From NCBI RefSeq assembly GCF_003063545.1, contig NZ_NESD01000002.1:496001-560000 (forward strand): a DNA stretch of 64,000 nt, read 5' to 3'. The position numbers and the translations under genes are program-made. The stretch comes from Limnohabitans sp. Jir61 (GTDB lineage Bacteria > Pseudomonadota > Gammaproteobacteria > Burkholderiales > Burkholderiaceae_C). The notes under the pieces were generated by a model. That model was not told the DNA's origin. It saw nothing but the letters and a program-made list of their open reading frames with translations, and made no database searches. Shown here one piece after another: positions 44,690 to 55,631 of the stretch (the stretch's first letter is position 1; each line of letters begins with the position of its first letter).

Positions 44690-46732
44690 ATGAATGTTCG
44701 AGTCATTGTGTCATTGTTTGCCAGCGTTTTCCTTGCGTTTGGTGCTGTTCAACCCAGTTTGGCTGCCAATGCGTCTAACAACGCACAGGCCGATGCCGTG
44801 ATCACCGACATGGCCCAAGCCTTCAAGCGCGGCGACCGCAAACGCCTCACAGCCTTGCTGCCCCAAGCCAAAGGGCACTTGCTAGAGCCATGGGCTGCTT
44901 ACTGGGAACTCAAAGCTCGACTAGACGAAGCCTCGCACCAAGAAGTGCGCGCTTTCTTTGCCCGCTACCCCGCCACATATCAAGAAGACCGCTTGCGCAA
45001 CGACTGGCTTCTGCTCTTGGGCCAACGACGGGACTGGAGCACGCTGGCAGACGAACATCAGCACTACCGCATGCGCGACGACCGCGAGCTGCGCTGCTAC
45101 TTCTTAACTGTGGAGCTGCTGGAAAAAGGCCCACACGCCAGCGCATCGATTGCCGACGAAGTGCGCAAAAACTGGATGGGCATGAAAGAGGCTGACGACG
45201 GCTGCACCTTGGCCGCTGACCGTCTGTACTTCACCAAGCAATTCACTGCGCTCGACATCTGGCGTAAAGCCCGCTTGATGGTGGAACACAACCGTCCACG
45301 CACTGCACGCAACGCTGTTCAAATCGTCGCCCCCGATGCAGCCAGCGTTGCACCTGAAGCCATCAACAACGCTGAGAAGTTTTTAGCCAAACACATTGCC
45401 GCACCACAAAAGGTGCGCCAAGAATTGGTGGTCCTTGCCCTCGTCAAAATAGCCTCGACTGACCCAGACAAAGCCGACAAGCTGATGCGCAACAAGTGGC
45501 AGCCTTACCTCACCACCGAGGAGCGCCACTGGGTGTGGGGCGTGATTGGTCGTCAATCGGCCATGCGCTTGGATGACGATGCCCTCACCCACTTTGCGCG
45601 CGTCGCGCACGACAAAGACTTGAACGACGACATGCTGGGCTGGAAAGCTCGCGCCGCACTGCGCGCGGGCAACACACCCAAGTGGCCTGTAGTCGAAAGC
45701 AGCATCGCCGCCATGAGTGCCGATGCACGCAAAGACCCAACTTGGATTTACTGGCACGCACGCGCCTTGTTGGCACGCAAAAAAGTGACGCCTCAAATTC
45801 AGCAAGATGCCAACGCAATGTTTGAAAGCATTGCCGGCGTACGTGGCTTTTATGAGCAACTCGCGCTGGAAGAACTGGGCCGCAAAGTCACCACGCCTGC
45901 ACGCCCACCCGCCCCCACCGCCGAAGAGCTGGAAGTAGCCCGCCGCAACCCTTCTCTGCAACGCGCGCTCTACGCCATTGGCATGGGCTTACGCAGCGAA
46001 GGCGTGCGTGAATGGAACTATGCCACCAACCTCGTCGATGCCCAAGGCAAAGCCGGCATGATGAGCGACCGCGAATTGCTAGCTGCCGCACAACACGCCT
46101 GCGACAACCAAGTATGGGACCGTTGCATCAACACCAGCGAACGCACACGCGCAGCCATCGACTTTGAACAACGCTTCCCCATGCCACACAAAGACGCGGT
46201 CATTGCGCGTAGCAAAACCATCAACCTCGATCCCGCTTATGTATACGGCCTGATTCGCCAAGAAAGCCGCTTCGTCACTGACGCCCGCTCTGGCGTGGGT
46301 GCATCGGGACTGATGCAGGTGATGCCAGCCACCGCTAAATGGACAGCGCGGAAAATTGGTCTCTCAGGTTTCACCCCAGACCAAATCACCGACCGCGACA
46401 CCAACATCGCCATTGGCACGGGTTACTTAAAACTGGTACTCGACAGCTTTGAAGGCTCCATGCCTTTAGCCGCAGGCGCATACAACGCAGGCCCTAGCCG
46501 CTCACGCCGCTGGCGTGCGCCCAACGACGGTACAGGCCCAGTGCTGGAAGGCGCGATCTGGGCCGAGAACGTGCCCTTCCACGAAACCCGCGACTATGTG
46601 AAGAAAGTACTGTCCAACACCACCAACTACGCGGCACTTATCACGGGGCAGCCGCAGTCGCTCAAATCCAAATTGGGGCTGGTGGGGCCGCGGTCGGCTT
46701 CCGCGCCGGCTGAAAACTTGGACCTGCCTTGA
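44690..46732 (+). CDS. slt: Soluble lytic murein transglycosylase
   Basis: Periplasmic enzyme that cleaves the MurNAc-GlcNAc bond in peptidoglycan with 1,6-anhydro formation. It is 680 residues with signal peptide MNVRVIVSLFASVFLAFGAV. A long alpha-superhelical part follows (to about 500), then the SLT domain: YVYGLIRQESRF with the catalytic glutamate, GASGLMQVMPATAKWTARKI, NIAIGTGYL and AAGAYNAGPSR. The ATG at 44690 begins the signal peptide; the 45-residue upstream extension overlaps the opposite gene. A terminator follows. Confidence 0.94.
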   Translation: MNVRVIVSLFASVFLAFGAVQPSLAANASNNAQADAVITDMAQAFKRGDRKRLTALLPQAKGHLLEPWAAYWELKARLDEASHQEVRAFFARYPATYQEDRLRNDWLLLLGQRRDWSTLADEHQHYRMRDDRELRCYFLTVELLEKGPHASASIADEVRKNWMGMKEADDGCTLAADRLYFTKQFTALDIWRKARLMVEHNRPRTARNAVQIVAPDAASVAPEAINNAEKFLAKHIAAPQKVRQELVVLALVKIASTDPDKADKLMRNKWQPYLTTEERHWVWGVIGRQSAMRLDDDALTHFARVAHDKDLNDDMLGWKARAALRAGNTPKWPVVESSIAAMSADARKDPTWIYWHARALLARKKVTPQIQQDANAMFESIAGVRGFYEQLALEELGRKVTTPARPPAPTAEELEVARRNPSLQRALYAIGMGLRSEGVREWNYATNLVDAQGKAGMMSDRELLAAAQHACDNQVWDRCINTSERTRAAIDFEQRFPMPHKDAVIARSKTINLDPAYVYGLIRQESRFVTDARSGVGASGLMQVMPATAKWTARKIGLSGFTPDQITDRDTNIAIGTGYLKLVLDSFEGSMPLAAGAYNAGPSRSRRWRAPNDGTGPVLEGAIWAENVPFHETRDYVKKVLSNTTNYAALITGQPQSLKSKLGLVGPRSASAPAENLDLP

Positions 46733-46759
46733 TGATGTGATGGATTGCACTTAGCATAA

Positions 46760-46789
46760 AAAAAACGCCTTGCATACAAGGCGTTTTTT
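46760..46789. terminator. Bidirectional terminator, slt / barrel protein
   Basis: Thirteen-base perfect arms around CATA, A-rich and T-rich ends on both sides. Confidence 0.9.
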
Positions 46790-46803
46790 GGTATTTACTT
46801 GAA

Positions 46804-47337
46804 TTAGAAGCGTGTACCTACAGAGAAGGTCAAGCCATCAGCCTTGACGCCATCTTTGCTGTAGAAACGCAAGTAGTCAATTTGACCGTACACATCTTTA
46901 TTAAATTGTGTTTGCACGCCTGCGCCGAAAGCCACTGACGAGTCTGATGAAGAAACCGATGCACCATTCGCACTCAAATCCAGTTGGGACTTCGCCCAAC
47001 CCAAGCGTGCAAATGCCTCTGTATCTTTCGCGATTTCCAGTTTTGGCTTCAAGAAGACGCCGTATGTTTGAGCTTTGATATCAACACCACGGTATGTATC
47101 TTTCGCAATTGTTGGTGCGAACATGCCTTCTACTGACAAGTTTTGATTGATGTCTTTACCCACCACAAAACGGATAAGTTGAGGCTTAAAAGTCAATGAA
47201 CTATCGCCAATCGAGGTTGCTGTGTAGCCGACTTCACCATAGTAAGAAGAGCTTGTAGGTGCCTTCATTTGAGCACTAGCAACACCAGCGGTAGCAACCA
47301 ACACCAATGAAGCCAACAAGCGGCTGATCGTTTTCAT
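46804..47337 (-). CDS. Outer-membrane beta-barrel protein
   Basis: Small barrel of 177 residues with a signal peptide cleaved after VASA. After cleavage the sequence alternates polar and hydrophobic residues (SSSYYGEVGYTATSIG; VYGQIDYLRFYS) and ends SVGTRF, the C-terminal phenylalanine of barrel proteins. It fits the OmpA-like/Omp_b-brl group with eight strands. Role unknown. An inverted repeat (47386-47405) lies about 50 bases upstream in the leader or promoter. Confidence 0.8.
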   Translation of the reverse strand: MKTISRLLASLVLVATAGVASAQMKAPTSSSYYGEVGYTATSIGDSSLTFKPQLIRFVVGKDINQNLSVEGMFAPTIAKDTYRGVDIKAQTYGVFLKPKLEIAKDTEAFARLGWAKSQLDLSANGASVSSSDSSVAFGAGVQTQFNKDVYGQIDYLRFYSKDGVKADGLTFSVGTRF

Positions 47338-47385
47338 AAATATCCTTCTGTTTCAAAATTTGGCTAACTTGCCAAGGGTTAAAAA

Positions 47386-47405
47386 TTACCTGCATCCGCA
47401 GGTAA
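47386..47405. promoter_or_regulatory. Inverted repeat upstream of barrel gene
   Basis: Perfect arms TTACCTGC and GCAGGTAA with a 4-base loop in an otherwise A/T-rich 256-bp gap (47338-47593). It may be an operator or a leader hairpin. Confidence 0.4.
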
Positions 47406-47531
47406 GTAGCTCATGATTAATTCCTTAGAACTACAAAAGTTAGTGTAAACCCTTTGAATACTTATTAAGTACTATTTATTTGGAGTGCTTTTTTGCAGTC
47501 CCTAACAAATGCCCCTTATAAACACGGAATA

Positions 47532-47550
47532 TTAGGGTTATCCCTATAAT
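47532..47550 (+). promoter_or_regulatory. Promoter -10 box with overlapping palindrome
   Basis: A perfect TATAAT (47545-47550), 44 bases before the next ATG, overlaps the inverted repeat TAGGG-TTAT-CCCTA (47533-47546). The -35 is poor, which suits an activator- or repressor-controlled promoter. Confidence 0.45.
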
Positions 47551-47593
47551 GGATTGATAGACACACCGACTGATAAATTTTTAAAGGCTCCTC

Positions 47594-47977
47594 ATGACGA
47601 CATTTATCAACCTCAGCTACAGCACCAAACACCCTGGTGTGGCTCGCTTAGAGCGCGCCTACGCTTTTGCACAAATCGTTGTACAGCGCCTGCAACAAGA
47701 AAGCACTTACGCTGCAGCCCTGCTGATGTTTGGCGCTTTAAGCTTGATCGCATCAATCTATGACATCGTGGATGCCTCACCAGAAGGTCAAGAATTGGGC
47801 GCTTGGGTGGTGCTTTGGACTGCGTTGTTCTTGGGCCTGTTTACGTTTGCCAAGTATTGCAAGCGCAAACTCGCTGGCTGGCTTGTGATCGAGCGTGAAG
47901 TTCGCATGTGGCACACGCCATTAACTGACTACCGCGTCATGGCTGACCTGTTAAACGCGAACAGCCGTCAACAGTAA
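47594..47977 (+). CDS. Hypothetical inner-membrane protein
   Basis: Protein of 127 residues with two predicted membrane helices (about 41-60, AAALLMFGALSLIASIYDIV, and 70-86, AWVVLWTALFLGLFTFA), then a basic cytoplasmic patch (KYCKRKL) and an amphipathic tail. I do not recognise the family. It has its own TATAAT box and a strong terminator, so it is a single-gene unit next to groES. Confidence 0.72.
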   Translation: MTTFINLSYSTKHPGVARLERAYAFAQIVVQRLQQESTYAAALLMFGALSLIASIYDIVDASPEGQELGAWVVLWTALFLGLFTFAKYCKRKLAGWLVIEREVRMWHTPLTDYRVMADLLNANSRQQ

Positions 47978-48011
47978 CGCCCTGAATCGGGCATGAATTG
48001 CCCTGATTTCA

Positions 48012-48039
48012 AAAAAGCACCGCTTAGTCGGTGCTTTTT
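48012..48039 (+). terminator. Terminator before groES region
   Basis: AAAAAGCACCG and CGGTGCTTTTT around a six-base loop; it closes the transcript of the membrane-protein gene ahead of the groESL promoter. Confidence 0.88.
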
Positions 48040-48052
48040 CACATCTGCAGGA

Positions 48053-48080
48053 CTTGAAATTCTCAGAGTTACCCTAAAAT
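48053..48080 (+). promoter_or_regulatory. Sigma-32-like heat-shock promoter of groESL
   Basis: CTTGAA (48053-48058), 13-base spacer, then CCCTAAAAT (48072-48080), a fair match to the sigma-32 pattern. It directly abuts the CIRCE operator, which suggests dual heat control. Confidence 0.55.
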
Positions 48081-48106
48081 TAGCACTCAATGGTCGGGAG
48101 TGCTAA
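48080..48106 (+). promoter_or_regulatory. CIRCE operator (HrcA site)
   Basis: Perfect match to the CIRCE consensus: TTAGCACTC, nine bases, GAGTGCTAA, 83 bases before groES. HrcA binds this site as a repressor of chaperonin genes; hrcA itself is not in the window. Confidence 0.95.
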
Positions 48107-48189
48107 CAACACCCTACCAGTGGCTTTATCGGCGTCCAGACTGTCTGGACGCTTTGCTTTCAAACCCTTAGCTCTTATTTGGAGATGCA

Positions 48190-48477
48190 ATGAAACTTCG
48201 TCCTCTCGGCGACCGCGTGATCGTGAAACGTATCGACAGCGAAACAAAAACCGCTTCTGGCATCGTCATCCCTGATTCAGCTGCTGAAAAGCCAGATCAA
48301 GGTGAAGTCTTGGCCGTCGGACCAGGCAAGACCAATGACAAAGGCGACGTCAAAGCTTTGACCGTCAAAGTCGGCGACCGCGTGTTGTTCGGCAAGTACA
48401 GCGGCCAAACCGTCAAGGTGGCTGGTGACGAACTGTTGGTGATGAAAGAAGAAGACCTCTTCGCCGTCGTCGAATAA
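48190..48477 (+). CDS. groES: Co-chaperonin GroES
   Basis: Ring-shaped lid of the GroEL chamber, 95 residues. The start [15 protein letters not shown] and the mobile loop [20 protein letters not shown] are standard, as is the C-terminal [21 protein letters not shown] precedes the ATG at six bases. Control is by the CIRCE element and a heat-shock type promoter upstream. groEL follows after 34 bases. Confidence 0.97.
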   Translation: MKLRPLGDRVIVKRIDSETKTASGIVIPDSAAEKPDQGEVLAVGPGKTNDKGDVKALTVKVGDRVLFGKYSGQTVKVAGDELLVMKEEDLFAVVE

Positions 48478-48499
48478 GTTCACGAATTCAGAAATTTAA

Positions 48500-50164
<1,665 letters not shown>

Positions 50165-50179
50165 TACGTGCTCCTTGCC

Positions 50180-50259
50180 TGAGAGCACAGGGCGGCGTTG
50201 CAGCCGCTTGCCGTGGCGATGCCACTGTCAGCGCGCCAGCGCCTTGCCCTGCACTCTCA
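50180..50259 (+). ncRNA. Long structured 3' region of the groESL transcript
   Basis: Arms 50180-50193 and 50246-50259 pair at 12 of 14 positions, and the enclosed 52 bases are themselves partly self-complementary. It lies between the groEL stop and the terminator at 50301. It may stabilise the mRNA 3' end or be the body of a 3'-UTR-derived small RNA; no expression evidence is available. Confidence 0.35.
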
Positions 50260-50301
50260 TGCTGCGTCGGGATGCATTTTTTGCAGACTGACAGACCAAT
50301 A

Positions 50302-50329
50302 AAAAAGCCCCGCACTGCGGGGCTTTTTT
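50302..50329. terminator. Bidirectional terminator, groEL / tal
   Basis: GCCCCGC and GCGGGGC around ACT with A6 before and T7 after. It serves both convergent transcripts. Confidence 0.93.
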
Positions 50330-50440
50330 TCGTCTGAACAACTCTGTCGATGAATCTCTTTGATCGCCCAAAGCGTGAGCGACTGGCCTGCCCATTCGCT
50401 CACGCGCGTAGGCCAAAGCAGCCAGCCCAGCACAAACAAA

Positions 50441-51382
50441 TCAGTGCATCAACGCCTCAAGCTTCACCGCATCCACACAGAAAGCGCGAATGCCTTCAGC
50501 CAGTTTCTCAGTAGCCATCGCATCTTCATTCATCGCGTAGCGGAAAGATGCCTCGGTGTGATGCACCTCTGGCAAGTCCAGCTGCAAGGCAGCAGAAGCG
50601 CTCAAGGCTTGCGTCAAAGGCTCGTTACTTGCACCCAATTGCGCCAGCAACTCAGGTGCAATGGTCAGCAAATCGCAGCCAGCCAAGGCGGTGATTTGGC
50701 CAACATTCCTAAAGCTCGCGCCCATCACCTCGGTTTGGATGCCGTGGCGTTTGTAGTGGTTATAGATCGCACGGACTGACTTCACGCCGGGGTCATTGGC
50801 ATTGGCGTTGTCGGCCTCTACCCACGCTGCGCCAGCGGACTTTTTGTACCAGTCGTAAATGCGACCCACGAAGGGGGAAATGAGTTGCACCTTGGCATCG
50901 CCACACGCCACGGCTTGGGCGAACGAGAACAGCAAGGTGAGGTTGGTGCGAATGCCTTCACGCTCTAGCTCGGCAGCGGCTTGAATGCCTTCCCAAGTGG
51001 AAGCGATTTTGATGAGCACGCGCTCGCGCTTCACTCCCTGCGCCTCGTACAAGGCCATGATGCGCTTGGCACGCGCCACCGTGGCAGCTGTGTCAAAACT
51101 CAAACGGGCATCCACTTCGGTGGACACGCGACCTGGGATGGTGGCCAAGATCTCACAACCAAAACGTACCAACAAGCGGTCAATCTGCGCGTCCATCGGT
51201 TCGCTGCCGTGTGCAGCCACGGTGTCTTTGAGCAGGGGCAGGTATTCGGGCTTTTGCACCGCTTTGAGAATCAGCGATGGGTTGGTGGTCGCGTCTTGCG
51301 GCTGGAACTGAGCGAGTTGCTTGAAGTCGCCAGTGTCCGCCACGACGGTGGTGTATTGCTTGAGGGCGTCGAGTTGGTTCAT
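50441..51382 (-). CDS. tal: Transaldolase
   Basis: Pentose-phosphate enzyme that moves a dihydroxyacetone unit between sugar phosphates, 313 residues. The Schiff-base lysine lies in [11 protein letters not shown], and the N-terminal [12 protein letters not shown] is the family signature; the 313-residue length places it with the TalA/TalB subfamily. It stands alone, convergent with groEL and divergent from the glycosyltransferase gene. Confidence 0.96.
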   Translation of the reverse strand: MNQLDALKQYTTVVADTGDFKQLAQFQPQDATTNPSLILKAVQKPEYLPLLKDTVAAHGSEPMDAQIDRLLVRFGCEILATIPGRVSTEVDARLSFDTAATVARAKRIMALYEAQGVKRERVLIKIASTWEGIQAAAELEREGIRTNLTLLFSFAQAVACGDAKVQLISPFVGRIYDWYKKSAGAAWVEADNANANDPGVKSVRAIYNHYKRHGIQTEVMGASFRNVGQITALAGCDLLTIAPELLAQLGASNEPLTQALSASAALQLDLPEVHHTEASFRYAMNEDAMATEKLAEGIRAFCVDAVKLEALMH

Positions 51383-51450
51383 GAGCCGAATTATGAGGTG
51401 TATCCGACGGACAAGGCCTATACCTAGGGGAATGGGATAATTTCAGCACT

Positions 51451-52707
51451 ATGAAAATTTCGACACAACGCGCAATCGATCGCTGGGCAGGCCAAGCGTT
51501 GTGCGCCCTGCTTTCAGTCTGGTCCAAACTATTGGCGCTGTTAGCACCCAATGCCCGCCAACACCGCAATACCACGCCGCGCATTTTGGTGATTTTGTTG
51601 TCGGAAATGGGTTCCGTCGTGTTGGCCAAAGCCATGTTTGACCACCTCAAGGCCAAGCACCCAGACGCTGAGTTGCATGTGTTGCAGCTCAAAAAAAACC
51701 AAGGTGTGATGCGCTTGCTGGGCTTTGTACCGGAAGCTCATTTGCATTCGCTCGACGACTCATCGCTGGGCTCGTTGCTGCACGATCTATGGCACACCAC
51801 GCGGAACCTGCGCGCCTTGCAACTGGATGGCGTGATCGACTGCGAGCTGTTCTCACGGATCAGCGCCTTGCTCAGCTACGCTTGCGGCGCCCGTGTGCGC
51901 GTGGGCTTTACCTCTCACACGCAAGAAGGTTTGTATCGCGGCAGTTTCATGAACGCGCCTGTGCCATACAACACCTACCAGCACATCAGCCTGCAATTTG
52001 TCGGGTTGGCCAAAGTGATAGAAGCTGCTTTGCAGTGGACATCTGCCCAACTGAAGGACACGTCCTCGCGTCCACTCACCCGCTTTGTACTCCCAGCCAT
52101 TCAGCAAAGCTTGCCTCAACTGCCCGTGGATACAGCTGAACTACAAGCCTTTCAAGAGCGTTTGATGGCCGACTTTGGTAGTTTCATGGGTAACACCAAG
52201 CGCGTGTTGCTGTACGTGAGTGGCGGTGCACTGCCCATCCGTGCGTGGCCCGAAGACAGTTACATCGCGCTGGCCAAAACACTGATTGCCAATGGCTGCG
52301 CCGTTGGCGTGATTGGCTTACCCGAAGACACTCCTCAAGCTCAGCGCGTGCTGCACGCTGTGAGCCACCCACTGTGCATTGGCCTGACGGGTTACACGCG
52401 TAACCTACGCGAGCTGCTGATGCTGTTTCACAACGCCGAGTTGTTGGTGACCAACGATGGCGGCCCCGGCCACTTTGCGAGCTTGACACCGATAGATGTG
52501 ATCGCCTTCTTTGGCCCAGAAACTGGCCGTTTGTATGGCCCCATTAGCGAACGCGCCACCGTACTTGAATCTGGCATGGCTTGCTCGCCTTGCCTCACAG
52601 CCTACAACCATCGCGATAGCTTTTGCGACGGTGACAACCAGTGCCTCAAAGTCATCACGGTAGCTGAAGTTGAAAAACTGGTCCTGCACAAACTGCAACT
52701 AATTTAA
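51451..52707 (+). CDS. Glycosyltransferase family 9 (heptosyltransferase-like)
   Basis: Cytoplasmic glycosyltransferase of 418 residues in the GT9 heptosyltransferase family, which adds heptose or related sugars to LPS core. Family marks are ILVILLSEMGSVVLAKAMFD near the start and, in the C-terminal half, ELLVTNDGGPGHFASLTPID, the nucleotide-sugar site. It ends immediately before the GtrA-GT83 gene start (no gap), so both likely modify the same surface glycan. The acceptor is unknown. Confidence 0.82.
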   Translation: MKISTQRAIDRWAGQALCALLSVWSKLLALLAPNARQHRNTTPRILVILLSEMGSVVLAKAMFDHLKAKHPDAELHVLQLKKNQGVMRLLGFVPEAHLHSLDDSSLGSLLHDLWHTTRNLRALQLDGVIDCELFSRISALLSYACGARVRVGFTSHTQEGLYRGSFMNAPVPYNTYQHISLQFVGLAKVIEAALQWTSAQLKDTSSRPLTRFVLPAIQQSLPQLPVDTAELQAFQERLMADFGSFMGNTKRVLLYVSGGALPIRAWPEDSYIALAKTLIANGCAVGVIGLPEDTPQAQRVLHAVSHPLCIGLTGYTRNLRELLMLFHNAELLVTNDGGPGHFASLTPIDVIAFFGPETGRLYGPISERATVLESGMACSPCLTAYNHRDSFCDGDNQCLKVITVAEVEKLVLHKLQLI

Positions 52708-55014
52708 ATGACCACACACACATTGGCTGACAACAGCCCGTCCATCGTGCAAACCATGTTGGCGCGTTGGCGCTATATCAAGTTTGGTTTGGTGGGGGCC
52801 AGCGGCACGGTGGTCAACTTGGCGGTGTTGTACTTGTGCCAAGAGTTTTTATTGGGATCTATCGCTTCTGACGAGCAGCGTTTGTATGCCTCGCTCGCCA
52901 TTGCGATTTTGTTGGCCACAGTCAACAACTTTGCATGGAACCGTCTGTGGACATGGCGCGACCGCCAAGCCGAGTTTCATGGTGGCATTGCCACGCAATT
53001 TGTGCGTTATGGACTCGCCTCTTGGTTGGGCACAAGCGTGCAATACATCTTGACGCTGTGGCTTGCGCAACATCTGCACTACTTGCTAGGCAACGTGCTT
53101 GCTATCGTGTTGGCCAGCGTCATCAACTACTTTGCCAATGATTGGTGGACCTTCAAAGGCAACCCTCGCGAGGTGTCGGACGACGAGCGCACACAACGCT
53201 ACCAAAGCATCACCCTCGGTTTGCTAGTGTTGGCTGTGTTGGTTTACATGTTTGACCTAGGCGGCGAAAACATTCCGCGCAACGGCGACGAGTTGGTTTA
53301 CACCCACATTGCTTTCAAGACATGGCTGCAAGCACAAAGCACAGGGACATGGTTGCCTTTAGCCTCTGAGCTTGACCACATGCGCAACACCAAACCACCG
53401 CTGCTGTTTTGGCAAGCGATGGTTGTGCCGTGGCTGGGCCTCGATTGGAAACTGCTGTGGCTTCGCGTTCCCAGCCTGCTTTACACGTTCGCGAATACAA
53501 CACTGGTCGTCTGGGCCTCCCGCGCCTTGGCCAATGACTGGCTGCGCCAGAAAACCGAGCCAACGCCTTTTCCCAAAGTTCTGAATGCCAATACCTTGGG
53601 GTGGATGGCTGGCTTGATCTTCTTGGGGTGCTTTAGCACCTACCGCTATGGCCGCCCATACTTGACCAGTGCGATTGAAACCTTCTGGATGAATCTACCG
53701 TTTTGGTGGCTGCTATGCCAAGTGCTGCGTGCGCGTAACCAAGGCATACAAGGCGGCCAGTTCAAACCTGCGCACAGTGTGTTTGTCGTGGCCAGCATCA
53801 GCTGGGGCATGGTGGCTTTGTACAAATCATTTGTGCTGATTGCGCCATTGGCAGCAACGCTCTTTGTGAGTCTGTGTTGGTTCAACCACGCGGCTTGGCG
53901 TACATGGTTTGTGCGCGTGACGTTGAGCACCCTCTTTGCATTGGGCTTGTTCGCCCTGTGGTTTGTGGTTGACCCCGATCCGATGGGTGTGTGGCGTGAA
54001 TTTGTGGTGGGTGAGAACTGGGGCAAGGTCAGCGCAGGAGGGCCAAGTTATTTGCACACCGCATTTGTCGGCGGCTTCAGCATTTGGGTGCAAGCCTTGG
54101 GCTTGATGCAAAACGGAGCCATGCTCGGCCCACTGATCTTTGGCGTTGCTGTTTGGGGCTTATTCCAAATGCGCCCCGCTTGGCGTGCTCGCTTAGGTGG
54201 CGTTGTACAACCACAAGCTGTGCTCTGGATTTATGTGCTGTTGCTGAGCGTGTTCTTCATGGTGCCGAGCCAACGATCTGCACGTTACCTGATTCCCCTC
54301 ATGCCTGTGATGAGCGTTTTATGTGCCATCTGGTTATGGCGTTTGCCACAGTGGGCACAGCGCACTGCAATGGGTTTAGGCACGGTGTTTAGCTTATTAG
54401 GGCTTGGCTTCTTGGGATTATTCTTGTGGGCAGGTTGGCGCATTGACCTGTACCCACTTTGGGGCCGACTCGGACTGCTATTGATCTTGGCTTTGCAAGT
54501 GCTGGCCTTGCTGCGTTTGTTTGGCACGCTGCTCTCACGCGCAGGCGCGCAATCTATACAAGCTAGCTGGATTTGGTTATTTGGTTTGGTACTCAGCCTA
54601 TTTGCATGGTTTGGCATGCTCTGTGCGCCGCTGCACACTGCATCAAACACCTATGCGCCAGAGGTGGTGGCGCAATTGCAAGGCGCCAAGCTGGCAACGC
54701 CTAGCAACTTCAATGGTGACTTTGAACGTTGGCGCTTTTTGATTCCAGGCATCGGCAACATTACGCCTTACATGGACCATGAACCCAACGAAGACGCAGA
54801 CATTGCAAAACGTCTAAAAACTGACGATGCAGTGGTGGTTCATCGCTATTGGCAAGAAGCCGCGCCTGATTGCGAAAAAGCCGAATGCCAAATCTTGGCG
54901 CAACGCATTGGTTTGCGTGGCCGTCACCCTGCGGGTGAAATCAACCTCAAGAGTTTGCAAACGCCAGAGCGCGTGATGTTCTGGCGCGAATACTTGCTGG
55001 TGAAGAAGCCTTAA
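52708..55014 (+). CDS. GtrA domain fused to ArnT/PMT-type glycosyltransferase
   Basis: Inner-membrane protein of 768 residues. Residues about 20-150 form a GtrA domain (RYIKFGLVGASGTVVNLAV, then NNFAWNRLWTWRD and a repeat of the pattern ending SVINYFANDWWTF), four helices. From about 170 on it is a GT-C enzyme of the ArnT/PMT group: NGDELVYTHIAFKTW (the acidic first loop), MRNTKPPLLFWQ, RYGRPYLTSAIE and many helices, with a soluble C-terminal part. GtrA proteins are thought to flip lipid-linked sugars, so the fusion would couple flipping and transfer. Confidence 0.82.
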   Translation: MTTHTLADNSPSIVQTMLARWRYIKFGLVGASGTVVNLAVLYLCQEFLLGSIASDEQRLYASLAIAILLATVNNFAWNRLWTWRDRQAEFHGGIATQFVRYGLASWLGTSVQYILTLWLAQHLHYLLGNVLAIVLASVINYFANDWWTFKGNPREVSDDERTQRYQSITLGLLVLAVLVYMFDLGGENIPRNGDELVYTHIAFKTWLQAQSTGTWLPLASELDHMRNTKPPLLFWQAMVVPWLGLDWKLLWLRVPSLLYTFANTTLVVWASRALANDWLRQKTEPTPFPKVLNANTLGWMAGLIFLGCFSTYRYGRPYLTSAIETFWMNLPFWWLLCQVLRARNQGIQGGQFKPAHSVFVVASISWGMVALYKSFVLIAPLAATLFVSLCWFNHAAWRTWFVRVTLSTLFALGLFALWFVVDPDPMGVWREFVVGENWGKVSAGGPSYLHTAFVGGFSIWVQALGLMQNGAMLGPLIFGVAVWGLFQMRPAWRARLGGVVQPQAVLWIYVLLLSVFFMVPSQRSARYLIPLMPVMSVLCAIWLWRLPQWAQRTAMGLGTVFSLLGLGFLGLFLWAGWRIDLYPLWGRLGLLLILALQVLALLRLFGTLLSRAGAQSIQASWIWLFGLVLSLFAWFGMLCAPLHTASNTYAPEVVAQLQGAKLATPSNFNGDFERWRFLIPGIGNITPYMDHEPNEDADIAKRLKTDDAVVVHRYWQEAAPDCEKAECQILAQRIGLRGRHPAGEINLKSLQTPERVMFWREYLLVKKP

Positions 55015-55631
55015 GCAAGGCGTAACGCACGCCACGTGCGCCATAGCTGCACATGCAAGGCCAGCCACACAAACGGGTCTAGCAAGGCATCCCAGGCATT
55101 GCCTGTGGGCAAGCGCAGCAACACATAAGCAGCCAACACAGCAGTAGCGCTGAGCGCCCAACGCTTGGGCGGCTGCGCCCAATACATCACAGCGGCTGTG
55201 ATAGCCAGCACCAGCCATAAGCCTGCAGATTCAAACCCCAGCGCATACAACTGTGGATTAAAAAATGCTGGCCAGTAGTTCAAGGTGTCCAGCACCAACG
55301 CCCAACCCAAAACCACCCCTAAAAAAGCCACAGGCATAGGCGTCGTCGTCAGGGCCTTACGCAGCTGAAGCGCATCCGTCCAGCACCACACAGCCCAGGC
55401 AAACAACACCAAGCTCGGCGTCTGGAATGCCAACGCCAAGTAGCTCGCCAGCTTAAGTTGTGGCAACAACACCAACACACCCAACACCGCAGCAATCCAC
55501 AGCTTGAACTTGAGTCGGCAAGCCAGCCGCAACACCACGGCAGACATCACAACAGCCCAAGACAGCGCGACCCATACAGGTAACAACACGGATGCGGGCA
55601 ACATCGCATGAGTCATCTCGAACCAACTCAT
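55011..55631 (-). CDS. Hypothetical polytopic membrane protein
   Basis: Protein of 206 residues with about six hydrophobic segments (for example ASVLLPVWVALSWAVVMSAV and AGLWLVLAITAAVMYWA). I recognise no family. It overlaps the sialidase-like gene by four bases, so the two form a unit, and its stop overlaps the end of the convergent GtrA-GT83 gene by four bases. Confidence 0.72.
   Translation of the reverse strand: MSWFEMTHAMLPASVLLPVWVALSWAVVMSAVVLRLACRLKFKLWIAAVLGVLVLLPQLKLASYLALAFQTPSLVLFAWAVWCWTDALQLRKALTTTPMPVAFLGVVLGWALVLDTLNYWPAFFNPQLYALGFESAGLWLVLAITAAVMYWAQPPKRWALSATAVLAAYVLLRLPTGNAWDALLDPFVWLALHVQLWRTWRALRLA

Noticed and set aside
47533-47550. Homing endonuclease (I-SceI-like) site
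   Set aside because: Only about ten bases agree and no homing endonuclease or intron is present; better read as a promoter palindrome.
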